Counted from the stretch's first letter, positions 19,187-27,111 are shown. The stretch: 64,000 nt of DNA from Acidipropionibacterium virtanenii (GCF_003325455.1 NZ_CP025198.1:1240001-1304000); one strand, 5' to 3'. Notes: a model not told the origin generated them from the letters alone. Program-made: numbers and translations.

Positions 19187-19273
19187 GGTGTCCTCCTGAG
19201 GATGGGTACGGCAGTGACGGTTCAGATATTCGAGCGCACCCCGAAGCGCGAGGTAGGGAGAGGGAGAAAGGGG

Positions 19274-19948
19274 TCAGAGGGCCCGAGTACGAAGAAGACC
19301 GAGCCCGTAGGTGCGGCCCTTGCCGACGCCGTGCTGCAGCGCATGGGTGAACTCGGGCGCCCGCTCGACGATGGCGCGGGTGGTCACTTCGACGGCCGGG
19401 ATGCCACGGCCATGCTTGCCAAGGTTGGCGTGACGCAGGGATGAGACCTCGAGAGTCTTCTCCTCGACCCACAGGCCGTGGCGATCGAAGACGTGCGACA
19501 GCCAGGCGGCGCGCTCCTCCTCCGGCACGGTGACTGAGCGCGACCGATACGCGCGCCCCTGACCCGGTGCATGAGGCGTGCCAGGCTGCTCGCCGTCGGT
19601 ACGTGCCTTGAGCTGGGCGCGCAGAGCCCGGGGAACCTGTGATGGCGGAGTCTTCTGGCAGGCGAGCAGCACCTTGATCTCCAGCTCATCGCCGGCAGAG
19701 GGGATCGCCACTTCGTGGACTCTCTGGAGGTCGCCCAGCAGCCCGGGATGGGCCGGTGGAGCGTCTGACTGAACTGTGAGGATGCTCCGGTGCCGATCAA
19801 TGTGCCAGAGGATCCCCATCGATGCTCTTGGAGCATCGCCTTCAATCCTCGCGAATGCGGACATGACGTGGACGTGGCCTCGGTCGCGGTCTTGGAGGAG
19901 AAGGTCCCGTAGCGGCGGGGACATGAGATAGGAATAGCGAAAGGTCAT
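19274..19948 (-). CDS. cas6e: Cas6e (CasE), crRNA-processing endoribonuclease
   Basis: 224 residues. Compared from memory with Thermus Cas6e, three landmarks line up: RDLLLQDRDRGHVHVMSAF near residue 14 (His27 is the likely catalytic histidine), GILWHIDRHRSILTVQS near 45, and the C-terminal glycine-rich signature HGVGKGRTYGLGLL. Cas6e cleaves CRISPR transcripts at the 3' base of the repeat hairpin, leaving an 8-nt 5' handle. The adjacent array has just such a hairpin. It is the first gene of the operon and the only one typical of type I-E; Cas8e, Cse2, Cas7, Cas5, Cas1 and Cas2 of I-E are absent here. The ATG at 19948 has AGGA upstream; an in-frame ATG eight codons later is possible. Confidence 0.88.
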   Translation of the reverse strand: MTFRYSYLMSPPLRDLLLQDRDRGHVHVMSAFARIEGDAPRASMGILWHIDRHRSILTVQSDAPPAHPGLLGDLQRVHEVAIPSAGDELEIKVLLACQKTPPSQVPRALRAQLKARTDGEQPGTPHAPGQGRAYRSRSVTVPEEERAAWLSHVFDRHGLWVEEKTLEVSSLRHANLGKHGRGIPAVEVTTRAIVERAPEFTHALQHGVGKGRTYGLGLLRTRAL

Positions 19949-19962
19949 GGAGGTTCCTAAGG

Positions 19963-19980
19963 TTGTACGGCTCTGTACAA
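19963..19980. promoter_or_regulatory. Candidate operator of the cas operon
   Basis: Perfect inverted repeat TTGTAC-N6-GTACAA, 15 to 32 bases upstream of the cas6e start codon. Its position overlaps the expected promoter or 5' leader of the cas6e-csb1-csb2-cas3 operon. No regulator gene lies next to it. It is visible in the sequence; a repressor role is inference. Confidence 0.5.
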
Positions 19981-20007
19981 TTTTGCTCGTGATGCCATGA
20001 GACTAGC

Positions 20008-20022
20008 ATCGCTCTCAGCGAT
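20008..20022. promoter_or_regulatory. Second small inverted repeat upstream of the cas operon
   Basis: ATCGCT-CTC-AGCGAT, 6-bp perfect arms with a 3-bp centre, 60-74 bases upstream of cas6e. It could be a second operator or a short hairpin in the leader. Function unknown. Confidence 0.35.
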
Positions 20023-20068
20023 CTGTTGGATCGGTGCGCCGGTTGTGCGGCTGTGTTATCAACTGGAG

Positions 20069-20146
20069 CGTGTCACCTCCTCGCGTATGCGGGGGTCTCT
20101 GTTGTGCCGGATCGCTGATGCGCACCCCCGATCCGCGGGTGACACG
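20069..20146. repeat. Inverted pair of degenerate CRISPR-repeat cores upstream of cas6e
   Basis: A 78-nt imperfect palindrome closed by perfect 9-bp arms CGTGTCACC / GGTGACACG. The left half contains CGCGTATGCGGGGGT (20082-20096), a 15-nt exact match to the crRNA-sense repeat core but on the plus strand. The right half read on the minus strand contains CCCGCGGATCGGGGGTG, close to the repeat core CCCGCGTATGCGGGGGTG. The two repeat-like cores therefore face each other around about 25 nt. This could be a relic of array ends, a structured leader, or a crRNA-like regulatory RNA acting on the cas promoter. Confidence 0.65.
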
Positions 20147-20247
20147 TCCGACGCCGTCCGGAAAGGCGATGTCGCGGTTCTCCGGCTGGCGCGACGCCAG
20201 GGCAAGGTCACCGCCGAGGCCCTGAGAGCGGTCCCTATCCTGACGCC

Positions 20248-20748
20248 ATGACCGACATCGCACCAGTGCTGCGCGGGCGTTGGAGCCCGCGATCCTACGA
20301 CCCTATCCAGACCATCTCCCCTGACGACGTCAGTCTCCTGCTGGAGGCGGCCCGGTGGGCGCCTTCTGCGATGAACCGGCAGCCCTGGCGGTTCATCGTG
20401 GGCATCCGCGGCGACCAGACCCGCTCCCGGCTGGAGCCCTTCGTGACCGGGCACTCCGACTGGGCCCTGGACGCTGCCGCCCTGGTGGTCAACATCTGCG
20501 AGTCCGACGAGCGGGGCATCGGCTTCTACGACCTGGGGGACGCCGTCGCCCACATGAGCATCCAGGCCGAGGAGATGGGCCTGCACGTCCGCCAGTTCGG
20601 CTCCTTCGACCAGCAGGGGCTGGCCGCCGAGTTCGGCATCGAGGCCCCCTTCGTGCCGATTACCATGACCGCGATCGGAGTGCCGCCGGCCGGCGTCGGC
20701 CCCGGCGTGCGCGAGCGGGTCGACGTCGACCAGCTCCTCTGGATCTGA
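20248..20748 (+). CDS. Nitroreductase family protein
   Basis: 166 residues. The N-terminus RGRWSPRSYD followed by LLLEAARWAPSAMNRQPWRFIVG is the FMN-binding signature of nitroreductases (RSxR..., WAPSxxNxQPWxF). GFYDLGDAVAHMSIQAEEMGLHVRQFGSF is the second cofactor/dimer segment. Members are small cytosolic NAD(P)H-dependent FMN enzymes that reduce nitro groups, quinones or enones; the native substrate is unknown. The gene converges with cycA with only 13 bp between stops. It is the first core-type gene beyond the CRISPR island. No ribosome site is obvious before the ATG. Confidence 0.88.
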   Translation: MTDIAPVLRGRWSPRSYDPIQTISPDDVSLLLEAARWAPSAMNRQPWRFIVGIRGDQTRSRLEPFVTGHSDWALDAAALVVNICESDERGIGFYDLGDAVAHMSIQAEEMGLHVRQFGSFDQQGLAAEFGIEAPFVPITMTAIGVPPAGVGPGVRERVDVDQLLWI

Positions 20749-20761
20749 GCCTGAGCTGGGG

Positions 20762-22219
20762 CTACTTGCCCGGCTGGACGGACTCGGTGCCCGAGTCGTC
20801 GGTGCGGGCACGGCGTCGCACCACCGCCCAGACCGCTCCGAGGATGGCGAACCAGACCGGCGTCAGCTCCATGGCCGCCAAGGTGTCGGGCTCCTGGGTG
20901 AGCAGTACCAGCACGAAGACGAAGAAGGCCAGGACAACCCAGCACATCCCCCGGCCGCCCGGCATCGGGTAGACCGACTCCCGGTGCGCACCCGGGTGCA
21001 GCTTCCGGTAGCGCAGGTAGCTGACGAGGATCATCGACCACACGAAGATGAACAGCACCGAGGCCACCGTCGTCACCAGGGTGAAGGCCGCCATGATCGA
21101 GCTGGAGAGGGTGAGGATCACCGAACCGCCCACCAGGACGACGGTGAAGACCAGGCCCCAGGTGGGCACGCCGGATCGGCTGAGCCTCCCGAAGGTCCTC
21201 GGCGCCATGCCCTTGTGGGCCAGGCCGAAGAGCATCCGGGAGTTCGAGTAGATGCCCGAGTTGGCCCCCGAGGCGGCGGAGGTGAGGACGACGAAGTTCA
21301 TCACGGTGGCCGCGGCGCCGAAGCCGATGAGCCCGAACATCTGGACGAAGGGGGAGGAGTCGGCGTGGACGCTGTCCCAGGGGGTGACCGACATGATGCC
21401 CAGCAGCGCCAGGACGTAGAACAGCAGCACCCGGACCGGCACCGCGTTGATGGCTTTGGGCAGGGTCTTGACGGGATCCTTCGTCTCCGCCGCGGTGGTG
21501 CCGACCAGCTCGATGCCGACGAAGGCGAAGACCGCGATCTGGAAGCCGGCGAACAGTCCGCTCCAGCCCGAGGGCATGAACCCGCCATGGGCCCACAGAT
21601 TGGTGATCGACGCCTGCGTCCCGTCGGGTGCCCGCAGGCCGATGACGACCAGCAGCACCGACGCGATGATGAGTACCGAGATGGCGATGAGCTTGATGAG
21701 GGCGAACCAGAACTCGAGCTCGCCGAAGAGCTTGACCGTCAGGAGGTTGAGCCCGAGCAGGAGCAGCAGGGTGCCCACCGCCAGGATGACTGCCAGGCCC
21801 TTCGAGCCGACCCAGTACTCCCAGTAGCTCGTGACCCCGATGAGATCGGCCATGCCGGTGGCGATCCAGCACAGCCAGTAGGTCCAGCCGAGGAAGAAGC
21901 CGGCCCACGGGCCGAGGAGGTCTGCGGCGAAGTCCTGGAAACTCTTGTAATTGAGGTTGAACAGCAGCACCTCGCCCATCGCCCGCATGACGAAGAAGAG
22001 CATGATGCCGATGACCAGGTAGGCCACCACGATGCTGGGGCCGGCGGTGTGGATCGTCTTTCCCGACCCCATGAACAGGCCGGTGCCGATCGCCCCGCCG
22101 ATGGCGATGAGCTGGATGTGACGATTGGAGAGGTCTCGTCGCAGATGGTCCCCGGTGTCCTGGGAATCGCCGGTCGCGACGCTCTGCTCTGAGCTGGTGC
22201 TCCGGGTCTCGGCGCTCAC
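20762..22219 (-). CDS. cycA: D-serine/D-alanine/glycine transporter CycA
   Basis: About 485 residues from GTG 22219, chosen because the Escherichia coli protein begins a similar distance before SNRHIQLIAIGGAIGTGLF; an ATG at 22372 would add 51 Pro/Gly-rich residues unlike the family. Diagnostic stretches include FVMRAMGEVLLFNLNYKSF, WIATGMADLIGVTSY, FAFVGIELVGTTAAETKDP and FVVLTSAASGANSG. These follow CycA closely across 12 membrane helices of the APC superfamily. It imports D-Ala, D-Ser and Gly by proton symport at the inner membrane and sets sensitivity to D-cycloserine in other bacteria. It appears monocistronic. Confidence 0.9.
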   Translation of the reverse strand: MSAETRSTSSEQSVATGDSQDTGDHLRRDLSNRHIQLIAIGGAIGTGLFMGSGKTIHTAGPSIVVAYLVIGIMLFFVMRAMGEVLLFNLNYKSFQDFAADLLGPWAGFFLGWTYWLCWIATGMADLIGVTSYWEYWVGSKGLAVILAVGTLLLLLGLNLLTVKLFGELEFWFALIKLIAISVLIIASVLLVVIGLRAPDGTQASITNLWAHGGFMPSGWSGLFAGFQIAVFAFVGIELVGTTAAETKDPVKTLPKAINAVPVRVLLFYVLALLGIMSVTPWDSVHADSSPFVQMFGLIGFGAAATVMNFVVLTSAASGANSGIYSNSRMLFGLAHKGMAPRTFGRLSRSGVPTWGLVFTVVLVGGSVILTLSSSIMAAFTLVTTVASVLFIFVWSMILVSYLRYRKLHPGAHRESVYPMPGGRGMCWVVLAFFVFVLVLLTQEPDTLAAMELTPVWFAILGAVWAVVRRRARTDDSGTESVQPGK

Positions 22220-22465
22220 CGGGGAGTCACCGCCTGGATCGTCATTGCGGGCGCGGCCGTGGGGCCATGGGTCGGGTTCGGAGCCATGGGTGCAGTCTGT
22301 GCCCGGGCCTGGATCGCTCCTCGGACGGTCCGCATGGTGGAAGCCGTGCCCATGATATGTGACGGATCTCACGGCATTCGGCGGGCGGGACGAGATCGGG
22401 GCCTGTTCGCGTCGCGCGGCCCTGATCAGACCATGCAGCCCTGACCGGTGAGGCAGAGTACAGCT

Positions 22466-23071
22466 ATGGGCGGCATCAACATCTATCTCGACATCGACGG
22501 GGTGCTCAACCGCTACGGGCCGGTCCGTCGTGGCAGGACGGGCGCAGACCCGGTCGATCCGGACGAGGACGAGTGGTCGGCCTACACGTCGGCGGGGGGT
22601 GTGCTCATGTGGCCCCCCGAGATGATGGCACGGATCAACCGGCTGCTCGCTGCGCCGGAGGTCACACCGTACTGGCTGACGACCTGGGAGTCGGAGGCCG
22701 CGGTGTTCGGGGAGCAGGTCGGCCTGGAGGGTTCAGCCGATTGGACATGGCTGCCGTCGCGTGGCCTGTCGGCCGACGGCCGGTGGCAGAAGTTCGCGAG
22801 CATCCGCGATCATGTCGATCAGACCGATCCGATCTTCGCGGTGTGGCTGGACGACGACCTGGCTCACGAGTCCGAGGCCCGTCGCTGGGCCCGCAGGAGC
22901 GGACGGGTCCTCGCCTTCGCTCCCGAACCGATGGTGGGCCTGCGGCCCTCCGAGCTGGCCCGGATCGAGGAACTGGTCGCCGAGGCGCTTCGGACCGGGC
23001 GGTCCCCGATGGCGGGGCGTGCGCTCAGGATTCCTGGAGGGGGACGAAGGCGTACTGCCCGTGGTGACTGA
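22466..23071 (+). CDS. HAD-like hypothetical protein
   Basis: 201 residues starting at ATG 22466; a GTG six codons upstream is an alternative. INIYLDIDGVLNRYG near the N-terminus is a HAD-superfamily motif I (DxDGVLN). TPYWLTTWE matches the threonine-containing motif II, and FAVWLDDDLAHES resembles the acidic motif IV. This fits the small group of actinobacterial HAD-like proteins of unknown substrate. The last 47 bp overlap the 3' end of the convergent pcm gene. The enzymatic reaction cannot be named. Confidence 0.7.
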   Translation: MGGINIYLDIDGVLNRYGPVRRGRTGADPVDPDEDEWSAYTSAGGVLMWPPEMMARINRLLAAPEVTPYWLTTWESEAAVFGEQVGLEGSADWTWLPSRGLSADGRWQKFASIRDHVDQTDPIFAVWLDDDLAHESEARRWARRSGRVLAFAPEPMVGLRPSELARIEELVAEALRTGRSPMAGRALRIPGGGRRRTARGD

Positions 23072-23621
23072 CCTTCAGGTGATCGCCGGATCGCCTCACA
23101 CGGGTCATGACGCCGTCCACCGGTACCACCAGGAGGCCGCCGTCCGAGAGTTGGGCGGCCAGTGAGGAGGGGACCCGTGCGCGGGCGTCGGCCGAGACGA
23201 GAATCCGGTCGTAGGGACCGGCCGACGGCAGACCGAGGACGCCGGGCTCGGCGATCTCGACCCTCCAGGGGCCCAGCCCGGGGATCCGGGCCAGCGCCCT
23301 GCGGGAGGAATCGACCAGGCGCGGTTCGAGCTCGACACCGATCACCTCTCCTCCGGGCGACGCCAACCGGGACAGCAGGCCGGTCGTCCAGCCCGATCCG
23401 GAGCCGACGTCGAGGACCCGCTGGCCCGGGCGGACGTCGAGCAGGATGAGCATCTCTCGTACGGTCGAGGGCTGGGAGCAGGTGGGCCCGTCGCCCAGTG
23501 GCAGGGCGGCGTCCACGTCGGCGTAACGGCGCAGCGTCTTCGGCAGGAATTCCGATCTCGGCACAGCCAGGAAGACGTCGCCGATCCGGCCGGCGCCGGT
23601 CTCATCCGCATCCCGTCCCAT
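23025..23621 (-). CDS. pcm: Protein-L-isoaspartate O-methyltransferase family protein
   Basis: 198 residues from ATG 23621; upstream in-frame codons belong to a repeat element and look non-coding. The protein opens with FLAVPRSEFLP and PLGDGPTCSQPSTVREMLILL, typical of the Pcm family (RxxFVP, G...SQP..VA.M). The SAM-binding motif VLDVGSGSGWTTGLLSRL follows. Pcm methylates abnormal L-isoaspartyl residues and starts their repair; short actinobacterial members may have other protein substrates. The gene is tail-to-tail with the HAD-like gene, overlapping by 47 bp. The intergenic space upstream carries one copy of a 61-nt repeat. Confidence 0.82.
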   Translation of the reverse strand: MGRDADETGAGRIGDVFLAVPRSEFLPKTLRRYADVDAALPLGDGPTCSQPSTVREMLILLDVRPGQRVLDVGSGSGWTTGLLSRLASPGGEVIGVELEPRLVDSSRRALARIPGLGPWRVEIAEPGVLGLPSAGPYDRILVSADARARVPSSLAAQLSDGGLLVVPVDGVMTRVRRSGDHLKVSHHGQYAFVPLQES

Positions 23622-23664
23622 GCCCCCATTGTCCACGGTGTCAGCGAGGCGGAGTCGGTCCCGA

Positions 23665-23725
23665 ATGTGGCGCGAGGCGACGTCGGGTCCCCAGACGGAC
23701 GGGTCCGCGCCGTCTGGTGCCACAT
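23665..23725. repeat. 61-nt palindrome-ended interspersed repeat, copy A
   Basis: Begins ATGTGGC and ends GCCACAT, with a GACGTC near the left end and a GCGCCGTCTGG near the right. A second copy of exactly the same length and orientation lies at 26190-26250. Between the ends the copies share blocks but also differ, as expected for a mobile or structured intergenic repeat family. Placed in the upstream region of pcm. Confidence 0.7.
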
Positions 23726-23822
23726 TGGGATTCATCGGGCCCCGCAACGCGACCGGATGCAACACGCTGGAGTCGCTGGACGCCTCCTGCTGATCCCCGC
23801 TCGTGAGCACATCTAGCGTCAC

Positions 23823-23841
23823 GACAGCATGCTGTCATAAT
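23823..23841. promoter_or_regulatory. Palindromic operator and -10 box before the DJ-1/MarR/phosphotransferase operon
   Basis: A perfect 14-bp palindrome GACAGCATGCTGTC (23823-23836) runs into CATAAT (23836-23841), a good -10 element. A second half-site, AGACAGCAC, follows immediately. The layout suggests auto-repression by the MarR-type regulator encoded second in the operon. Confidence 0.6.
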
Positions 23842-23869
23842 AGACAGCACACTACCGATGAAGGATGTG

Positions 23870-24502
23870 ATGACGATGCGCACGATCGCCCTGTACGCGA
23901 CAGAGACGATGGCGGACTGGGAGTACGCCTATCTCACGACCCAGATCGCCCGGGCGGAGGAGATCCGCCCAGGCCGGTTCGCCCTGGTGCTCGCGGGCGA
24001 CGGGCTCGCCGAGGTGTCCTCACTCGGGGGGATGCCCGTCCGGCCGTCCGTCGACCTGTCCGACCTCGCCGGCGACGACTCGCTCGCGGCCCTGGTGATC
24101 CCCGGAGGAGATCATTACGACACTGGACACGATCGACTGCTCGAACTCATTGCCTCGCTGCTGCGGCGCGGTGTTTCGGTCGCCGCGATCTGCGGTGCGA
24201 CATTTCTGCTGGCTCGCGCCGGGTTGCTCGACCGGCGCAGGCACACGTCCAACGATACCGCCTTCCTGCAGATGTCCGGCTATCGCGGAGGGGAGCGCTA
24301 TGTGGCCGAGCCGGTGGTCACCGACGACGGCATCACCACCGCGAGCGGGGTGCATCCTGTCGCCTTCACCGCGGAGGTCATGCGCCTGACGGAGCTGTAT
24401 CCCGACGACGTCGTCGCAGCCTGGGAACGTCTCTACACGGCCGGTGAGGCAGCCGCGTTCTATGAGCTGATGGAGGCGACCCATGCCTGGCAGGACGCCT
24501 GA
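23870..24502 (+). CDS. DJ-1/PfpI family protein (class I glutamine amidotransferase-like)
   Basis: 210 residues. Start ATG 23870 follows AAGGA at a good distance; ATG 23858 and 23876 are alternatives. The nucleophile elbow VAAICGATFLLARAGLLDRR contains the conserved Cys and is flanked by VIPGGDHYDTG and TASGVHPVAF, as in DJ-1/PfpI/YdeA-like proteins. Such proteins act as deglycases, chaperones or amidase-like enzymes; the exact reaction is unknown. It is the first gene of a three-gene operon and overlaps the MarR gene by 20 bp. Confidence 0.82.
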   Translation: MTMRTIALYATETMADWEYAYLTTQIARAEEIRPGRFALVLAGDGLAEVSSLGGMPVRPSVDLSDLAGDDSLAALVIPGGDHYDTGHDRLLELIASLLRRGVSVAAICGATFLLARAGLLDRRRHTSNDTAFLQMSGYRGGERYVAEPVVTDDGITTASGVHPVAFTAEVMRLTELYPDDVVAAWERLYTAGEAAAFYELMEATHAWQDA

Positions 24503-24962
24503 GGGGGACGCGCTCACCGGCCTTGTGCTGCCGGCCTTCGAGTTGAACGGCGAGTTCCTCTCCGCCGCGGCCATGATCAGCGCGCCGCACGAACTGACGC
24601 CCGCCCGGTGGCAGGTGCTCGGTGCTGTCCTGGAGACGCCGTTGCCGGTCGCAGAGATCGCCCGCCGGATCGGTCTGGGGCTGACCAGGCAGAGCGTGCA
24701 ACGGGTGGCCAACGATGTCGTCGCGCGGGGATGGGCCGACTGGAAGGTCAACCCGCATCACCGGCGCGCGAAGCTCCTGGTCCCCACGCAGGAGGGCCGT
24801 CGGGCCGTGACCGCGATGGCCCATGAGCAGCACGCCTGGGCGGATCGCGTCGGGGGCGCCGTCGGTCTGGAGAATCTACGCACCCTGAGAACGCTCATCG
24901 CCCGCGTCATCGACGTCTCGCGACAGTACCGCGAAGGGTCCCGCAGGTCGGAGGACCGGTGA
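24483..24962 (+). CDS. MarR-family transcriptional regulator
   Basis: 159 residues with a winged-helix core: LTPARWQVLGAVLETPLPVAEIARRIGLGLTRQSVQRVANDVVARGWADW, followed by the wing NPHHRRAKLLVPTQEG. These are the recognition helix and beta-wing of MarR proteins, which bind palindromes as dimers and release DNA on binding small aromatics or oxidants. The gene overlaps the DJ-1 gene and its stop overlaps the next start (GTGA), so it is probably autoregulated through the palindrome at 23823. Confidence 0.85.
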   Translation: MPGRTPEGDALTGLVLPAFELNGEFLSAAAMISAPHELTPARWQVLGAVLETPLPVAEIARRIGLGLTRQSVQRVANDVVARGWADWKVNPHHRRAKLLVPTQEGRRAVTAMAHEQHAWADRVGGAVGLENLRTLRTLIARVIDVSRQYREGSRRSEDR

Positions 24963-25837
24963 CTTTCCGCACACCGGTCCCCGACGCCCTCCAGCAGGAG
25001 CTGCGGGCGGCGCTGCCCGATGCCGACGTGACGGGCGCAGTCTTCCTGGACGAGGGTATTTCCAGTCGTGCGTACCGCGTGCTGGCGGGGGACTCCTCCT
25101 GGATCGTCCGCGTACCGAACGACTACCCGCAGCCGTGGCGATGGGGCGGCGGACGTGCCTTCGAGGTGCCCTGGCTGCGCCATCTGGCATCGCTTGGCCT
25201 GCCGGTGCCTCGCGACGCCCTCAGTCTCGACGATCCTGCCAGCGGGCTGCCACGGGTGCTCATCACCCGTGAGATCGGGGGCCGGCCGATGGCCGGCCCG
25301 CCACCGGACACCGGGCCGATCGTCGGCGAACTAGCGTCATTCCTGAGGACTGTGCATGCCGTTCCGCCGTCGACCGCCCGCCGGCTCGGACTGCCGGAAC
25401 GATCACAGCTCGATGCGCTCGCCCAGGCCTTTCAGCGCGTCGCCCCGATCCTTCCGCGCGGGGACGCGGACCGGGTGTGCGAGATGCTGGGGCGCCTGGA
25501 GGCGCTGGAGCCGGCGCCGGTGGCGGTCCACGGTGACTTCCGGGGCGATCACTGGTTCGTCGACGACGCCTGTCATCTGATCGGAGTGATCGATTTCGGC
25601 GACAGCGCGCTGTCGGACCCGGCCATCGACTTCGCCCGCTTCACGTACCAGTTCGGGAGTTCCTTCAGGGATGAACTGATCCGTGCCTATGGCGCCGGCG
25701 ACGAGTCTCTGCGCGAGAGGGCGATCCTCTACGAGGCGCTCGAACCCCTAATCGAGCTCGACGGGGCCGACGAGGTCGAATGGTGGGACCGCTCAGAGGC
25801 GCTGGCGGCTCTGCGGCGGGGCATCGACGTCTCGTAG
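24959..25837 (+). CDS. Aminoglycoside/macrolide phosphotransferase-like kinase
   Basis: 292 residues, start GTG 24959 overlapping the upstream stop. The kinase fold is shown by SSRAYRVLAGDSSWIVRVPN (nucleotide-binding loop), the Brenner motif VAVHGDFRGDHWFVDD, and the metal-binding VIDFGDSALSDPAIDFA. The loop residue usually Asn is His, as in Mph-type macrolide kinases (HGDxHxGH), so small-molecule phosphorylation of a macrolide-like compound is plausible but unproved. The operon with a MarR regulator and a DJ-1 protein suggests an inducible detoxification unit. Confidence 0.8.
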   Translation: MTFRTPVPDALQQELRAALPDADVTGAVFLDEGISSRAYRVLAGDSSWIVRVPNDYPQPWRWGGGRAFEVPWLRHLASLGLPVPRDALSLDDPASGLPRVLITREIGGRPMAGPPPDTGPIVGELASFLRTVHAVPPSTARRLGLPERSQLDALAQAFQRVAPILPRGDADRVCEMLGRLEALEPAPVAVHGDFRGDHWFVDDACHLIGVIDFGDSALSDPAIDFARFTYQFGSSFRDELIRAYGAGDESLRERAILYEALEPLIELDGADEVEWWDRSEALAALRRGIDVS

Positions 25838-25892
25838 GTGGCCATATCGCGACCTACTGTGGTGACGTGTCGCCGGTGAAGGAGGGATGGAG

Positions 25893-26174
25893 ATGAGCGA
25901 CAGGAAGAAGTGGTCCCAGGACGTCACCGAGCACTCGGACTCCCTGGACCTGGAGGAGGGGGTGTTCAGTTGGAAGGACCCGGCCCGGATCGCGGCGTCG
26001 CTGATGCGATCTGCGAAGGAGTCGACCAGGAGAAAGGCGTCATCGCCCTACCGGTCGGCGATGTCGATGCTGACCTTCTACATGAACAGGGCCGGCAGCG
26101 GTCTGGACGACGAGCAGCGCCAGGTGCTGGACCGGGCCAAGGACGAACTGCGTCGTCTGCGAGATGAGAGCTGA
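25893..26174 (+). CDS. DUF3175 family small protein
   Basis: About 93 residues. The pattern [58 protein letters not shown] and a C-terminal AKDELRRL matches DUF3175, a short soluble family of unknown function. ATG 25893 is preferred over ATG 25887 because GGAGG lies only a few bases before the latter. It is monocistronic and is followed at once by a copy of the 61-nt repeat. No catalytic residues are evident. Confidence 0.82.
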   Translation: MSDRKKWSQDVTEHSDSLDLEEGVFSWKDPARIAASLMRSAKESTRRKASSPYRSAMSMLTFYMNRAGSGLDDEQRQVLDRAKDELRRLRDES

Positions 26175-26189
26175 ATGCCCTGAATCCCC

Positions 26190-26250
26190 AATGTGGCTCG
26201 AGATGACGTCCTGGCGTGGGAAGGTGAGATCTGCGCCGCCTGGCGCCACA
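26190..26250. repeat. 61-nt palindrome-ended interspersed repeat, copy B
   Basis: Same length, orientation and ends (ATGTGGC ... GCCACAT) as the copy at 23665-23725. Shared internal blocks include CGAG, GACGTC, GCGCCG and CTGG. Flanks CCCA / GGG extend the terminal inverted repeat to about 11 bp in the consensus. It lies between DUF3175 and the acetyltransferase gene. Confidence 0.7.
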
Positions 26251-26358
26251 TCGGGTACCGCGTCTGATGCTGCAGAGGGCGGCCCGGCAGCATGGGACAT
26301 GTCCCGGGTCACGCCCCGCAGGGGGCATCAAGGCCAGGGCATCCATGATGGAGGTGTG

Positions 26359-27006
26359 ATGAAGAACGTGCCCGATCCCGACCGGCTCACCCCGACCACC
26401 CGGCCCGGTCTCACCAACGTCGTGTTCCTCAAGAACGAGGTCACCTCGGAGTTCATCGACGTCGGCGAGTTCAGCTACGCCGACTCCGAGAGCGATCCCA
26501 CCCCCTTCGAGCGGCGCTGTGTGAAGTACCTCTATGGGCCGCAGAAGCTGCGCATCGGCAGGTTCACCACCATCGGGCCCGGCGTAACGATCCTCATGCC
26601 CGGCGGCAACCACCCGATGATCGGGCCCTCCACCTACCCGTTCGCCATGTTCGGCGGCGACTGGGCCGACGCCACGCTGGACACCTTCCTGGCCGTCGAC
26701 CAGCCCGGCGACACCGTCATCGGCAACGACGTGTGGATCGGGCGCGACGCCACGATCATGCCCGGGGTCACCATCGGCGATGGTGCGGTGGTGGGCGCGT
26801 GCAGCGTCGTGACCAAGGACGTCGGCCCCTACCAGGTGGTGGCGGGCAACCCGGCTCGCCCGGTCCGCGCCAGGTTCACCGATGAGGAGATCGACCTGCT
26901 GCTCGCCGTGCGCTGGTGGGACTGGCCCATTGAGACCATCACCCGTCATGCCGCGGTGATCATGGCCGGAACCCCGCAAGAACTGGCCGAGCGGGCGTCC
27001 ATGTGA
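26359..27006 (+). CDS. CatB-like O-acetyltransferase (hexapeptide repeat)
   Basis: 215 residues; start ATG 26359 has GGAGG upstream, and an upstream frame extension runs through repeat DNA. The left-handed beta-helix is visible in [52 protein letters not shown] and the closing [11 protein letters not shown]. This is the xenobiotic acetyltransferase group (Vat/CatB), which transfers acetyl from CoA; the His in GGNHPMIG is the expected catalytic base. Chromosomal members are often not true resistance genes, so the acceptor is unknown. Confidence 0.87.
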   Translation: MKNVPDPDRLTPTTRPGLTNVVFLKNEVTSEFIDVGEFSYADSESDPTPFERRCVKYLYGPQKLRIGRFTTIGPGVTILMPGGNHPMIGPSTYPFAMFGGDWADATLDTFLAVDQPGDTVIGNDVWIGRDATIMPGVTIGDGAVVGACSVVTKDVGPYQVVAGNPARPVRARFTDEEIDLLLAVRWWDWPIETITRHAAVIMAGTPQELAERASM

Positions 27007-27111
27007 CCTTCGACGGAGCCAGCGAAAGAGGAGTACGGGTGGGGATCGCCCTGATGCCGACGGTCGGGTCGCAGAGGCTGCGGCGCGTCCGTTGAGGCTA
27101 CGATCAGCGCC

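Noticed and set aside
19187-19273. CreTA-like toxin or small RNA between cas6e and csb1
   Set aside because: Only 87 bp, no small open frame with a start and no repeat-like sequence in the gap.
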